Shown here: positions 40,426 through 50,934 of the stretch, piece after piece
Numbering within the stretch: position 1 is the first letter of the stretch
Layout: each line of letters opens with the position of its first letter
Assembly (NCBI GenBank): GCA_902588925.1
Contig: CACIRB010000005.1
Location: 1-64,000 of the forward strand
Source of the DNA: an uncultured Pelagibacteraceae bacterium
GTDB taxonomy: Bacteria; Pseudomonadota; Alphaproteobacteria; Pelagibacterales; Pelagibacteraceae
Direction of reading: 5' to 3'
DNA: 64,000 nucleotides
The notes under the pieces: generated by a model
What the model saw: the letters and a program-made list of their open reading frames with translations, nothing else
What the model was told of the DNA's origin: nothing
Database searches by the model: none
Position numbers and translations under genes: made by a program

Positions 40426-41637
40426 TTAATCTAGTTTAAATTCTTTATGAAGAGTAGCTATTGCTTTTTTTACATTTTTGGATGAGACTAATACTGAAAT
40501 TTTTATTTCAGATGTTGATATAACTAAAATGTTTATTTTTTTTGAAGCTAAAGCTTGAAACATCCTATAAGTAATTCCGGGTGTGGTAATCATCCCAACT
40601 CCGATTATAGAAACTTTGGAAAGATTTTTATCAAAAGAAAGTTTTTTATATGATATAGATTTATTTTGCTTAATTAATTTCTCAGTTTTTTTCAGATCAT
40701 CAGTTTTAATTGTAAAAGTTAAGTCAGTATCTTTTCCATTTTGAGAAATATTTTGTACAACCATATCAACGTTAATTAAATTTCTTGATAGTGGTCTAAA
40801 AACTGAAGCAGCAACACCAGGTCTATCTTTAACTCCTACAATTGTGATCTTAGCATCATTTTTAGTTGAAGATATCCCTGTAATTATTTGATCACTAAAC
40901 GCCTTTTTAGAGCCTGTGATTAATGTACCTGGTTTATTAACAAATGAAGACTTAACTTTAATATCAATGTTATTTAACTTTGCATCTTGAACCGATGTTG
41001 GTTGCATCACTTTTGATCCTAAAGATGCCATTTCTAACATTTCATCATAAAATATTTTTTTAATTTTCTTTGCTTTTTTATGTTGTCTTGGATCAGTTGT
41101 ATAAATACCATCGACATCTGTATAAATAATACATTCATCAGCTTTAATAAATTTTGCTAACATTATTGCAGTAGCATCAGAACCACTTCTTCCAATTGTG
41201 GTGATTCTATTTTTATTATTAATACCTTGGAAACCAGTAATAATTGGGATCCCACCTTGTTTCACATAATTATTTAATTCTTTTGTAAATATCTTGTTTA
41301 TTCTTGCTCCAGAATAAGGTCCGTCAGTAATTATCGGTAATTGCCAAGAAACCCATGACCTAGACTTAAAACCATCATGAGCAAGTCTTCCTGCAATTAA
41401 AGCGCATGAAACTTGTTCTCCAGTAGAGAGAAGTACATCATATTCAGATCTGCTAAAATTATTACTAATTTGCTTCGATTTTTTTACAAGCTCATTGGTC
41501 ACTCCACTCATTGCAGATGAAATCACCAAAACTCTATTTTTTTTCTTTTTATAAACAGCTATAATTTTGCACACTTTTTTTATTCTATCGATACTACCAA
41601 CAGAAGTTCCACCAAATTTTAGTACAACAGTTTTCAT
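40426..41637 (-). CDS. lysC: Aspartate kinase
   Basis: The protein has 403 residues. [19 protein letters not shown] is the aspartokinase N-terminal motif, and [20 protein letters not shown] with [16 protein letters not shown] completes the kinase domain. Two ACT domains follow from about residue 265 ([36 protein letters not shown]). The enzyme phosphorylates aspartate at the start of the lysine, threonine, methionine and diaminopimelate routes. The ACT domains suggest amino-acid feedback. It is the first gene of the ispG-prfA-prmC run and diverges from ubiG. Confidence 0.95.
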   Translation of the reverse strand: MKTVVLKFGGTSVGSIDRIKKVCKIIAVYKKKKNRVLVISSAMSGVTNELVKKSKQISNNFSRSEYDVLLSTGEQVSCALIAGRLAHDGFKSRSWVSWQLPIITDGPYSGARINKIFTKELNNYVKQGGIPIITGFQGINNKNRITTIGRSGSDATAIMLAKFIKADECIIYTDVDGIYTTDPRQHKKAKKIKKIFYDEMLEMASLGSKVMQPTSVQDAKLNNIDIKVKSSFVNKPGTLITGSKKAFSDQIITGISSTKNDAKITIVGVKDRPGVAASVFRPLSRNLINVDMVVQNISQNGKDTDLTFTIKTDDLKKTEKLIKQNKSISYKKLSFDKNLSKVSIIGVGMITTPGITYRMFQALASKKINILVISTSEIKISVLVSSKNVKKAIATLHKEFKLD

Positions 41638-41713
41638 GATCAGTTGAATTAATATAATTTAATTATAAATTGATAAAATACATCTTAATTGTTATGTCAA
41701 CTAATTATATATT

Positions 41714-42436
41714 ATGAACAGTATTAATAAAAAAGAAATAGAAAAATTTTCAAATATGGCCGCCGAATGGTGGGATCCAGAAGGAAAATTTAAACCTCTC
41801 CATAAATTTAATCCTATAAGAATAAAATATATAAAAGAAAATATAATTAAGGAATTTCAACTTAAAAATAAAAAATATCCTCTTTCTGGAATAAATGTCC
41901 TTGATATTGGATGTGGAGGTGGATTGTTGTCTGAGCCCATGTGTAGATTGGGAGCTAATGTTACAGCAATCGATGCTTCAAATAAAAATATTGCCATAGC
42001 AAACTTACATGCAAAAAAAAATAATCTTAAAATAAAGTATATATGTTCATCACCTGAGAAACTTAGAACAACAAAAAAATTTGATGTAATTTTAAACATG
42101 GAGATTGTTGAACATGTTGAGGATGTTAATTTTTTTTTAAAATCATGTGCTAATCTTTTAAAAAAAAATGGATTAATGTTTGTTGCAACTATAAATAAAA
42201 CTTTAAAATCTTATATATTTGCAATTGTTGGTGCAGAATATGTTTTGAGATGGCTCCCTATTGGCACCCATGAATGGGAAAAATTTGTTAAGCCTGAAGA
42301 ATTAAAAAGTATACTAATCAAAAACAATCTTAATCTCAAAAAAATAGATGGAATGAATTTTAACATTCTGAAGGATGAATGGAATGTTTCTAAAGATTTA
42401 TCAGTAAATTATATTGCTGAATTTAAGAAAAACTAA
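41714..42436 (+). CDS. ubiG: Ubiquinone biosynthesis O-methyltransferase
   Basis: The protein has 240 residues. FSNMAAEWWDPEGKFKPLHK is the UbiG signature opening, INVLDIGCGGGLLSEPM is SAM motif I, and LNMEIVEHVEDV the post-motif. THEWEKFVKPEEL is also family-specific. It carries out both O-methylation steps of ubiquinone synthesis. It stands alone on the plus strand, divergent from lysC, and its last four bases overlap the convergent DUF1178 gene. Confidence 0.95.
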   Translation: MNSINKKEIEKFSNMAAEWWDPEGKFKPLHKFNPIRIKYIKENIIKEFQLKNKKYPLSGINVLDIGCGGGLLSEPMCRLGANVTAIDASNKNIAIANLHAKKNNLKIKYICSSPEKLRTTKKFDVILNMEIVEHVEDVNFFLKSCANLLKKNGLMFVATINKTLKSYIFAIVGAEYVLRWLPIGTHEWEKFVKPEELKSILIKNNLNLKKIDGMNFNILKDEWNVSKDLSVNYIAEFKKN

Positions 42437-42861
42437 TTTTCTTTTTCATCAACCCAAGGAATTAATTGTGTATCTATTCCTTCTTCTTTGAGCTCTCTAA
42501 TGTCTTCCTGAGAGGCTTTACCATATATCCCTTTCGTAGATTTCTTACTATTATAGTGAATAGATCTTGCTTCATATGCAAAATTATCCCCAACGTACTT
42601 AAAATTATCTTTTATAAAATTTTGGTAATTTTTAATTGTTTTCTTAATTTTTTTGTACTTCTGAGTATCAAATTTTTCTTCATTTTTAGCTTTTCTACTT
42701 ATTAACTGAGGAGTCATTAATGTTTTTTCAACTTTTTCAGAATTACAGTTGTGACAAATTAAAAGCTTTTTCTTTTTTAATTTTTCATATTCTGATGAAG
42801 AAGAGAACCAACTATCAAACTTCAATTCACAGTCGTTACACAAGAGTTTGTATTTTATCAT
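42433..42861 (-). CDS. DUF1178 family protein
   Basis: The protein has 142 residues. IKYKLLCNDCELKFDSWFSS and LLICHNCNSEKVEKTLMTP show paired Cys-x-x-Cys motifs, a probable zinc ribbon. YVGDNFAYEARSIHY and the C-terminal LKEEGIDTQLIPWV are typical of the DUF1178 family, found in alphaproteobacteria and of unknown function. It converges on ubiG with a four-base overlap. Confidence 0.88.
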   Translation of the reverse strand: MIKYKLLCNDCELKFDSWFSSSSEYEKLKKKKLLICHNCNSEKVEKTLMTPQLISRKAKNEEKFDTQKYKKIKKTIKNYQNFIKDNFKYVGDNFAYEARSIHYNSKKSTKGIYGKASQEDIRELKEEGIDTQLIPWVDEKEN

Positions 42862-42900
42862 AGTATAAAATTAGTTATCAAAATTAATATTTCAATATGT

Positions 42901-44202
42901 TCAACTTCTATAATCAGCATTAATTTCAATATAATTTTTTGTAAAATCCATAGTAAAAGCAGTAAAGCTTTTAGCACCCGTGAACAAATCTACATTAATA
43001 TCTATATTTTCACCTTTCATATATTCTGCTACTAATTTTTCATTGTAGTTCTTGTGTAATTTTCCATCCTGAATTATTTGATAATTTCCAAATTTCAAAC
43101 CTAATTTATTTAAATTTATTTTTGGTCCTGCTTTTCCAATTGCCATCACTATTCGTCCCCAGTTTGGATCTTCACCTGCAATAGCAGTTTTTACCAAAGC
43201 TGAATTTGCTATTGAGAAAGCAATTGTTTTTGCATCTAGTTCACTTTTGCTTTTATTAATATTTATGGTGACAAATTTTGATGCTCCTTCTCCATCAGAA
43301 ACTACTCTCTTAGCTAAATTTAACAAAACATTGTTTAATGCTTTGTCAAATTTTTTTAGTTTTATATCATTAATACTTTTAATATTTAAATTGTTTGCTT
43401 TATTTGTTGCAAAAATACTAACCATATCATTTGTGCTAGTGTCTCCATCACACGAGATAGCATTAAATGTATTTGTAATATTTTTTTTTAATAATTTACT
43501 TAAAATATCATTCGATAAGTTGGCATCTGTAAATATGTATGCCAAAGTAGTTCCCATATTTGGAAATATCATACCCGAACCCTTGGCTACACCATAAATT
43601 TTTACCTCTTTATCTCCAATTTTACATTGTTCCATCGCAAGTTTTGGTTTTGTATCAGTGGTCATTATTCCTAAGGCTGCTTTCATCCAAAGAAATTTGT
43701 TTTGTGTATAATTGATTTTTTTAATCAAGTTTGGAATTTGATCTATTATCTTTTCACATGGAAAGCTTTCGCCTATTGTGCCTGTACATCCAAAAATAAT
43801 TTCCTTTGAAGTAATTTTCTTTGGATAATCTTCATCTTCAACTTGTTTTTTTGATAATAGTTGAGAGGTTAAATCAGCAATTTTTGTGAGGCTTTCGTAA
43901 CCTTGTTTACCTGTGAAAGCATTTGCATTTCTAGTATTTACAATAAGTGAATAAATTTTTTTTGCTTTTTGACTTAGGTTCCATTTAATATTTTCTGAGA
44001 CAATTTTCGACTTAGTGTAGACAGAAGCATGATTTGCACCATCTCTAAAGTAAAACATTACTAAATCATCTCTTTTAGTTTTATATAAATCTGCACATAA
44101 AGCTGAAATTGATAAACCATCTATATGATCAAGGTCCTGGAAATCCATCATTCTGGTATTTTTTGATTTCGAGGTTAAAAAATTTGTTAAATTAATACCC
44201 AT
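42901..44202 (-). CDS. argJ: Bifunctional ornithine acetyltransferase/N-acetylglutamate synthase
   Basis: The protein has 433 residues. KGSGMIFPNMGTTLAYIFTD contains the self-cleavage site; the usual Ala-Thr pair is Gly217-Thr218, with the Thr nucleophile kept. VKTAIAGEDPNWGRIVMAIG is another hallmark. The enzyme recycles the acetyl group from N-acetylornithine to glutamate in arginine synthesis. argF and argD lie at 55225-57323. It diverges from secA. Confidence 0.93.
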   Translation of the reverse strand: MGINLTNFLTSKSKNTRMMDFQDLDHIDGLSISALCADLYKTKRDDLVMFYFRDGANHASVYTKSKIVSENIKWNLSQKAKKIYSLIVNTRNANAFTGKQGYESLTKIADLTSQLLSKKQVEDEDYPKKITSKEIIFGCTGTIGESFPCEKIIDQIPNLIKKINYTQNKFLWMKAALGIMTTDTKPKLAMEQCKIGDKEVKIYGVAKGSGMIFPNMGTTLAYIFTDANLSNDILSKLLKKNITNTFNAISCDGDTSTNDMVSIFATNKANNLNIKSINDIKLKKFDKALNNVLLNLAKRVVSDGEGASKFVTININKSKSELDAKTIAFSIANSALVKTAIAGEDPNWGRIVMAIGKAGPKINLNKLGLKFGNYQIIQDGKLHKNYNEKLVAEYMKGENIDINVDLFTGAKSFTAFTMDFTKNYIEINADYRS

Positions 44203-44267
44203 GATATTTAAAATAATTCTTTAATACATATATTAAACAATATATTTAAAGAATAAATCAAATAGTC

Positions 44268-46802
44268 ATGCTTAACCCGCTTAACTTAATTACAAAATTT
44301 ATAAAATCTAGTAATCAAAAAGATCTAGATAGAATTGGAAAAATTGTAGAAAAAATAAATTCACATGAAGAACAATTCATAAAATTAGGTGATAAAGACT
44401 TTCCTAGGAAAACAGTTGAATTTAAAGATCAATTAAAAAATGGAAAAAGCTTAAACGAAATTCTACCTGAAGCATTTGCATTAGTAAGGGAAGCTGCAAA
44501 AAGAACAAGACAAGAAAGGCATTTTGATGTTCAGCTTGTTGGGGGAGTAGTTCTTCACGAAGGTAAAATTGCCGAAATGAGAACGGGTGAAGGAAAAACA
44601 CTCACTATTGCTTTAGCAGCTTATTTAAATGCACTTTCTGAAAACGGAGTTCATATAGTAACAGTTAATGATTACTTGGCAAAAAGAGACTCGATGGAAA
44701 TGGGTCTCATATATAATTTTCTAGGTCTTACTTCAGGATTTATAAATAATGACCAAGATGATCTAGAAAGAAAAAAAAACTATGATTGTGATATTACTTA
44801 TGCAACCAACAGTGAGTTAGGATTTGATTATCTAAGAGACAACATGAAGTTTTCTCAAAAAGAGATGGTTCAAAGATCTCATGCATTTTCAATTGTAGAT
44901 GAAATAGATTCTTGTTTAATAGATGAAGCAAGAACACCACTTGTAATTTCTGGAGCTGCAGAAGATAAAACTAATCAATACTTAGCGATAGATAAACTTG
45001 TTAAAATTTTAAACAATAAAGATTTTGAAATAGATGAGAAAGAAAAAAGTATTCTTTTAACAAACGAGGGTATTAATAATGTTGAAAAACTTTTTTCTAA
45101 TGCAGGTATTTTAAAAAATGATAATTTTTATGACCCAGAAAATCTTCATTTAGTTCACCACGTAAATCAAGCACTCCGTGCAAATCACTTATTTGAAAAA
45201 GGAAAGGATTACATAGTAAAAGATGGGGTTCTTAAAATTATAGATGAGTTAACTGGTAGAATTTTAGAAGGAAGAAGATTTGGAGATGGACTTCATCAGG
45301 CTCTTGAAGCCAAAGAAAAAATTCAGATACAAGCTGAAAATCAAACTTTAGCGTCTATTACCTATCAAAATTATTTTAAACTATATAAAAAAATATCAGG
45401 TTGTACTGGAACTGCTGTAACAGAATCTGAAGAATTTTTTGAAATATATAATCTTTCAGTAGTTGTAATTCCAACAAACAAAGAAATGATCAGAAAGGAC
45501 TATAATGATTTGATCTTTAGAACTGAGAAAGAAAAAAATGATGCGATAATTAACAAGATCATTGAAAAACATGAAAATGGTCAACCAATTTTAGTTTTTA
45601 CATCTAGTATCAACAAATCTGAAGTTTATTCTAAATTATTAAATGAAAAAAATATTAAACATGTAGTTTTAAATGCAAAGAACCATGAAAATGAAGCTGA
45701 AATTATTGCAAATGCTGGAAAAGAAAAATCTTTGATAATTACAACTAGTATTTCTGGTAGAGGTGTAGATATCCAGCTTGGTGGAAAAAAAGGATCAATT
45801 CCTGAAGATCAGTTAAAAATAGATAAAGAAAAAATTAAATCTCTAGGTGGCTTATTTGTAATTGGTACAGAAAGAATGGAGTCTAGAAGAGTAGACAATC
45901 AAGCAAGAGGAAGAGCTGGAAGACAAGGAGATGAAGGTAGTTCAGTATTTTATGTAAGTTTAGAAGATGATTTGATGAGGATTTTTGGCTCAGAATCTAT
46001 GAATAAAATGCTTGAAAAACTTGGTTTAAAAGATGGTGAAAGTATTGATCACCCTTGGATCAATAAAGCATTAGAAAGAGCTCAGCAAAAAGTTGAAGCC
46101 AGAAATTTTGATATCAGAAAAACACTTATCAAATTTGATAATGTTTTGAATGACCAAAGACATGTTGTATTTTCTCAAAGAAAGAACGCGATGAATAGTG
46201 AAAATATTTTTGATTATTCTGACGAATTTTTAAAAGAAATATCAGAAGACTTGATAAAATTAAAAATCCAAAATCTATCTAATCCCCAAAGTAATGAATT
46301 TAACAATAAAGTTAGACAAATTATTGGAAAAAGTTTTAATGATTCTGAACTTCAAAGTTTAATTTCTGCCAAAGATAATGAACTGAAAGATCAAATATCT
46401 TCAAAATTTAATGAAACACGTAATGAAAGAATTAAAGTTCTAAACGAACAGCATGCAAAAGAAATTGAAAAAAGGATATTTTTGCAAACAATAGATTTAA
46501 ATTGGAAATCACATATACAATATTTAGAACAACTTAGACAAGTAATTGGATTAAGATCTTATGGTCAAAGAGACCCTTTAGTTGAATATAAAAAAGAAGC
46601 TTTTGATTTATTTTCAAATTTATTAGAAAAACTAAAATTAGACTATGTTACAATTTTAATGAATTTAAAAGTTATAACAGAAGAAAAATCTTCCAATGAG
46701 GAAAGAGTAAATTCAAAACCACAAACCAAAAAAATGGGAAGAAATGAACCTTGTTTCTGTGGATCGGGCAAGAAATTTAAACATTGCCATGGAGCTTTGT
46801 AA
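44268..46802 (+). CDS. secA: Protein translocase ATPase SecA
   Basis: The protein has 844 residues. MRTGEGKTLTIALAAYLNAL is Walker A, FSIVDEIDSCLIDEARTPL is Walker B with the DEAD-like helicase core, and TTSISGRGVDIQLGG and RAGRQGDEGSS belong to the second helicase domain. The C-terminus MGRNEPCFCGSGKKFKHCHG is the zinc-binding SecB/ribosome-binding tail. SecA drives preproteins through SecYEG. The only departure from common form is its modest length, with a short linker before the zinc tail. Confidence 0.97.
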   Translation: MLNPLNLITKFIKSSNQKDLDRIGKIVEKINSHEEQFIKLGDKDFPRKTVEFKDQLKNGKSLNEILPEAFALVREAAKRTRQERHFDVQLVGGVVLHEGKIAEMRTGEGKTLTIALAAYLNALSENGVHIVTVNDYLAKRDSMEMGLIYNFLGLTSGFINNDQDDLERKKNYDCDITYATNSELGFDYLRDNMKFSQKEMVQRSHAFSIVDEIDSCLIDEARTPLVISGAAEDKTNQYLAIDKLVKILNNKDFEIDEKEKSILLTNEGINNVEKLFSNAGILKNDNFYDPENLHLVHHVNQALRANHLFEKGKDYIVKDGVLKIIDELTGRILEGRRFGDGLHQALEAKEKIQIQAENQTLASITYQNYFKLYKKISGCTGTAVTESEEFFEIYNLSVVVIPTNKEMIRKDYNDLIFRTEKEKNDAIINKIIEKHENGQPILVFTSSINKSEVYSKLLNEKNIKHVVLNAKNHENEAEIIANAGKEKSLIITTSISGRGVDIQLGGKKGSIPEDQLKIDKEKIKSLGGLFVIGTERMESRRVDNQARGRAGRQGDEGSSVFYVSLEDDLMRIFGSESMNKMLEKLGLKDGESIDHPWINKALERAQQKVEARNFDIRKTLIKFDNVLNDQRHVVFSQRKNAMNSENIFDYSDEFLKEISEDLIKLKIQNLSNPQSNEFNNKVRQIIGKSFNDSELQSLISAKDNELKDQISSKFNETRNERIKVLNEQHAKEIEKRIFLQTIDLNWKSHIQYLEQLRQVIGLRSYGQRDPLVEYKKEAFDLFSNLLEKLKLDYVTILMNLKVITEEKSSNEERVNSKPQTKKMGRNEPCFCGSGKKFKHCHGAL

Positions 46803-46805
46803 TTC

Positions 46806-47900
46806 TTAAAGAAGAAAAAATAAAGAAGCTATCAATAATAAACCTGCACCAATACTAAATAACAATTTTTTTGATTTAAAAATATTATCAAAATTATTTT
46901 TCTTAATGGACAAATTGCTTAAATCTTCTTCATTGTACATAAAACCATCATTTCTTCCAATTTTTAAAAATTTATTTTTTCTTTCATTCATTATATCTTC
47001 TGATGTCATTTCTTTATATTGGTCTAGGTTTTTAGAAATAGAATTTCTAACATTATCTAGCATCAGGTCTCTATCCCTATGAGCACCACCTAAAGGTTCT
47101 GGGATTATTTCATCAATAACTTTTAATTTTAGTAAATCTTTTGCGGAAAGCTTCATTGCTTTTGCTGCATCAAGCATTTTTTTTGGATCTCTCCATAATA
47201 TAGTTGCACAGCCTTCGGGAGATATAACTGAATATATGGCATTTTCTAGCATGATAACTTTATTGGACGATGCTAATGCAATCGCACCACCTGAACCACC
47301 TTCACCTATAATAATTGCAATAGTTGGCACCTTTAGTTCCATGCAACATTCAATTGATTTTGCTATCGCCTCAGCTTGACCTCTTTCCTCTGCACCAACA
47401 CCAGGATAAGCACCTGGCGTATCTATAAAAGAGATAATTGGAATATTAAATTTATTAGCCAAATTCATTAATCGAATAGTTTTTCTGTAACCCTCGGGTC
47501 GCATCATTCCAAAATTTCTTTCGATTCTGCTATCCAAATCTTCGCCCTTTTCTTGGCCAATAACTAATACAGAATGACCACTGAATTTTGCAAAACCTGT
47601 AAGTACAGATTTATCTTCACCATAATAACGGTCTCCAGATAGAGAAATAAAATCTTCGAATAAATTATCTATGAAAAATTTAGACTTTGGTCTGTCTTCA
47701 TGTCTTGCAACCATGGTGGTTTGCCATGGATCTAAGTTTGAATATATATCATTTAATTTTTTATCTAACTCAATTTGTGTGCTTGAAATTTTTTTCGTAT
47801 CCACTTCTGACAATCCCTCTTGATTATAGGGATCTTTTAATTTTTCCAATTCTGTCTCTAAATCTTTAATTTCAGTCTCAAAGTTAAGATAATTTTTCAT
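46806..47900 (-). CDS. accA: Acetyl-CoA carboxylase carboxyltransferase alpha subunit with hydrophobic C-terminal tail
   Basis: The protein has 364 residues. Residues 1-318 are a normal AccA: NFETEIKDLETELEKL, VIGQEKGEDLDSRIERNFGM, FIDTPGAYPGVGAEERGQAE, GEGGSGGAIALA and YSVISPEGCATILW. With AccD it transfers the carboxyl from biotin to acetyl-CoA to make malonyl-CoA. The last 45 or so residues are extra: a polar linker, then SKKLLFSIGAGLLLIASLFF to the end, about 20 hydrophobic residues that could anchor the protein in the membrane. It converges on secA with a 3-base gap and diverges from glcB. Confidence 0.94.
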   Translation of the reverse strand: MKNYLNFETEIKDLETELEKLKDPYNQEGLSEVDTKKISSTQIELDKKLNDIYSNLDPWQTTMVARHEDRPKSKFFIDNLFEDFISLSGDRYYGEDKSVLTGFAKFSGHSVLVIGQEKGEDLDSRIERNFGMMRPEGYRKTIRLMNLANKFNIPIISFIDTPGAYPGVGAEERGQAEAIAKSIECCMELKVPTIAIIIGEGGSGGAIALASSNKVIMLENAIYSVISPEGCATILWRDPKKMLDAAKAMKLSAKDLLKLKVIDEIIPEPLGGAHRDRDLMLDNVRNSISKNLDQYKEMTSEDIMNERKNKFLKIGRNDGFMYNEEDLSNLSIKKNNFDNIFKSKKLLFSIGAGLLLIASLFFLL

Positions 47901-47977
47901 AATATGGTTATAGCGGATGGTTAATTCATAAAAAAGGCAATAAAATGATATTTAATTTAAAGTGTCAGTGATATAAA

Positions 47978-48007
47978 TTGACTCTTTTGTAGAAGAAGAT
48001 ACATATT
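47978..48007 (+). promoter_or_regulatory. Candidate promoter of the riboswitch-glcB transcript
   Basis: TTGACT (47978-47983) is followed after 18 bases by CATATT (48002-48007). Transcription would begin a few bases before the first glycine aptamer, which is the expected geometry. The -10 is imperfect. Confidence 0.45.
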
Positions 48008-48009
48008 TT

Positions 48010-48160
48010 ACTGTCGGGAGAGACTATTAGATTAGCACCGAAGGAGCAACCACCCCGGAAACTCTCAGGTAACAAGGACCGATAGTTGCATAACACTCTG
48101 GAAAGAGAATTAATTCCGCCGAAGGAGCAAAACTCTCAGGCAAAAATACAGATGGGGTAA
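48010..48160 (+). promoter_or_regulatory. Tandem glycine riboswitch upstream of malate synthase
   Basis: Two glycine aptamers lie in series. The first (about 48012-48085) has GGGAGAG, CCGAAGGAGCAA and AAACTCTCAGGTAACAAGGACC. The second (about 48086-48160) has CTCTGGAAAGAG, CCGAAGGAGCAA and AAAACTCTCAGGCAAAAATA then CAGATGGGG. These are conserved parts of the gcvT-type aptamer. The segment ends about 10 bases before the glcB start with no clear terminator hairpin, so control may act on translation. Glycine riboswitches before malate synthase have been reported in SAR11, linking glycine supply to glyoxylate and carbon use. Confidence 0.95.
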
Positions 48161-48170
48161 TTTAGGTGAT

Positions 48171-50333
48171 ATGCAAGAAAAATATATAAATATAAATACT
48201 TTAAAAGTATCTGAAAAACTTTCTCAATTTATTAGCGACGAGCTATTAAAAGAAACAGACCTATCCATTGATAATTTTTGGTCAGGGTTCGAAAAAACAG
48301 TTAATGATTTAGCACCTAAAAATAAAGAATTAATAAACTTAAGAGAAAACTTACAAAAACAAATCGATAATTGGCATGTAAAAAATAAGGGAAATGAATT
48401 TAATTTATCAGAATATAAAAAATTTCTAACAGAAATTGGTTATCTGAAAGAAGAGGGTGATGATTTTGAAATATCAACTCAAAATGTTGATGAGGAAATA
48501 ACAAGTATTGCTGGACCTCAACTTGTTGTACCGGTAATGAATGCAAGATACGCATTAAATGCGGCTAACGCCAGATGGATGAGTCTATACGATAGTCTTT
48601 ATGGAACAGATGTAATTGAACAATCAGAAGATAGTGTATCTGAAAGATACGACCCATTAAGAGGAGAAATGGTAATTAAATATGGAAGAGATTTTTTAGA
48701 TAAATATTTTCCATTAGCAGGATTGAGTTGGCAAAAAATTACTAGTTTTGCAGTTAAGTATGGGAAATTCAAAGCTTTAAAAGGTGCTGACATTTATGAT
48801 TTGGTAGATGAGAATAAATTTATTGGTCATAGAGGTGAAGCCGATAACCCAGCTGCTATAATTTTAAAAAATAACAATTTACATATAGAAATTTTAAAAG
48901 ACTCAAGAGCTTTTGCTGCACAACAAGATCATGCTGGGATTAGTGACATAATTTTAGAATCTGCTGTGTCAACTATCTGTGATAACGAAGATAGTGTAGC
49001 TGCGGTAGATGCAGAAGATAAAATTATTTGTTATAGAAATTGGCTAGGTTTGATGAAAGGTGATCTAAAATCAAAATTTGAAAAAGAAGGAAAATTATTT
49101 GAAAGAAAACTTAACCCTAATAGAAGCTATATTTCAAAAGATGGAAAAGGTTTAAAACTTCATGGAAGAAGTTTACTGCTAGTTAGAAATGTTGGTCACT
49201 TAATGACTAATCCTTCAATAATTTTAAAAGATGGTAGTGAAGTTCCAGAAGGAATAATGGATGCTTTCATTACTACAGCTGCAGCCCTTCATGATATTAA
49301 GAAAAAAACTAATTCAAGAACTGGATCTATTTATATCGTGAAACCAAAAATGCACGGACCAGATGAAACTGCATTTACTGATTTACTTTTCTCAAAAGTT
49401 GAAGAAGTTTTAGGTTTGCCAAAATACACCTGTAAGATTGGAATAATGGATGAAGAAAGAAGGACCTCGGCTAATTTAAAGGAGTGCATTAGATCGTTAA
49501 AAAATAGAGTTTTCTTCATAAATACAGGTTTTCTAGACAGAACTGGTGATGAAATGCACACCTCTATGGAAGCTGGTCCAATGATTAAAAAAGGTGACAT
49601 GAAAACTTCAAAATGGATTACAGCCTATGAAAATAACAATGTTGATATTGGTTTAAAATGTGGATTTTCTGGAAAAGCTCAAATTGGGAAAGGAATGTGG
49701 GCAATGCCTGATAAAATGAAAGATATGATGGAGCAAAAAACTGGACATTTAAAAGCCGGCGCAAATTGTGCATGGGTTCCATCTCCAACTGCTGCGGCTT
49801 TGCATGCACTACATTATCATGAAATAAATATTTTTGATGAACAACAAAAAATAAAAAATAGAGAACAAGCAAAGCTTGATGATCTTTTAACAATACCTAC
49901 TGCTGATAGACCAAATTGGTCTGTAGATGAAATTAATAAAGAAATTTCTAACTCAGCTCAAACTTTATTGGGTTATGTTGTCAGATGGATCGATCAAGGA
50001 GTTGGGTGCTCGAAAGTACCAGATATAAATAACGTAGGTTTGATGGAAGATAGAGCCACACTTAGAATTTCATCTCAACACATTGCCAATTGGATACATC
50101 ACGGAATTACAACAAAAATTCAAGTTGTAGAAATTCTTAAAGACATGGCTAAAATTGTAGATGATCAAAATAAAAATGACACTAATTACATAAAAATGAG
50201 TGATAACTTTGATAATTCAATTGCTTTTCAAACTGCTTGTGATTTGGTGTTTAAAGGAAAAGAACAACCATCTGGTTATACAGAACCGTTACTACATTTA
50301 AATAGACGTACTAAAAAGTCTAATCTGAATTAG
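48171..50333 (+). CDS. glcB: Malate synthase G
   Basis: The protein has 720 residues, the length of the G isoform. [45 protein letters not shown] and the core [19 protein letters not shown] are family motifs. [17 protein letters not shown] and [15 protein letters not shown] hold acidic and His residues of the active site. The enzyme condenses glyoxylate with acetyl-CoA to malate. An AGGTG site lies 6 bases before the ATG. Expression is controlled by the glycine riboswitch just upstream. The 3' end overlaps the convergent recR by 14 bases. Confidence 0.97.
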   Translation: MQEKYININTLKVSEKLSQFISDELLKETDLSIDNFWSGFEKTVNDLAPKNKELINLRENLQKQIDNWHVKNKGNEFNLSEYKKFLTEIGYLKEEGDDFEISTQNVDEEITSIAGPQLVVPVMNARYALNAANARWMSLYDSLYGTDVIEQSEDSVSERYDPLRGEMVIKYGRDFLDKYFPLAGLSWQKITSFAVKYGKFKALKGADIYDLVDENKFIGHRGEADNPAAIILKNNNLHIEILKDSRAFAAQQDHAGISDIILESAVSTICDNEDSVAAVDAEDKIICYRNWLGLMKGDLKSKFEKEGKLFERKLNPNRSYISKDGKGLKLHGRSLLLVRNVGHLMTNPSIILKDGSEVPEGIMDAFITTAAALHDIKKKTNSRTGSIYIVKPKMHGPDETAFTDLLFSKVEEVLGLPKYTCKIGIMDEERRTSANLKECIRSLKNRVFFINTGFLDRTGDEMHTSMEAGPMIKKGDMKTSKWITAYENNNVDIGLKCGFSGKAQIGKGMWAMPDKMKDMMEQKTGHLKAGANCAWVPSPTAAALHALHYHEINIFDEQQKIKNREQAKLDDLLTIPTADRPNWSVDEINKEISNSAQTLLGYVVRWIDQGVGCSKVPDINNVGLMEDRATLRISSQHIANWIHHGITTKIQVVEILKDMAKIVDDQNKNDTNYIKMSDNFDNSIAFQTACDLVFKGKEQPSGYTEPLLHLNRRTKKSNLN

Positions 50334-50931
50334 AAACTAAATTAGACCGATTTTTAAAAGCAGAAAATAAAGTCCCATCGTCTAAACTTTCAATTTCACC
50401 ACCTACAGGTAACCCTTGTGCAAGTTTTGTAATTTTTACGTTAGAATTCTTTAAGCTATCTTGAATGTAGTAAGCAGTAGTTTGACCTTCAACAGTTGCA
50501 CTTGTTGCTAATATAACTTCTTCAATTTTATCTCTATTAACTCTGTCAACCAGCGAATTTATAAGTAAATCCTCTTTTCTTTGACCTACTGATGAAATGG
50601 TACCTCCCAGAATATGAAAATATCCTTGATAAATATTTGAATTTTCAATCGACCATTGATCAGCAATATCTTCTACTACACAAATCTTTGAATATTTATT
50701 TTTTGTATTTTCACAATTTATACATCCAGTTGAAATTGATTTAAGTGAACCACAAGAATTACATCTAGTTACATTTTTATAAACTTGAGCCAATGTATTT
50801 GCCATTGGTTTTACTAATTCATCACGGTTGTTAATGAGCTTTAAAACGATTCTTTTGGCAGATTTTGGTCCCAAACCTGGAAGCTTTGAAATTAATTTTA
50901 TTAATTCCTCAATCTCGTTAATATTTTGCAT
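50320..50931 (-). CDS. recR: Recombination mediator RecR
   Basis: The protein has 203 residues. [20 protein letters not shown] is the helix-hairpin-helix, [19 protein letters not shown] the zinc finger, and [14 protein letters not shown] starts the Toprim domain. [15 protein letters not shown] and [16 protein letters not shown] are also conserved. With RecO it loads RecA at gaps. It is the last gene of the dnaX-ybaB-recR run. Confidence 0.95.
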   Translation of the reverse strand: MQNINEIEELIKLISKLPGLGPKSAKRIVLKLINNRDELVKPMANTLAQVYKNVTRCNSCGSLKSISTGCINCENTKNKYSKICVVEDIADQWSIENSNIYQGYFHILGGTISSVGQRKEDLLINSLVDRVNRDKIEEVILATSATVEGQTTAYYIQDSLKNSNVKITKLAQGLPVGGEIESLDDGTLFSAFKNRSNLVSNSD

Positions 50932-50934
50932 CTA

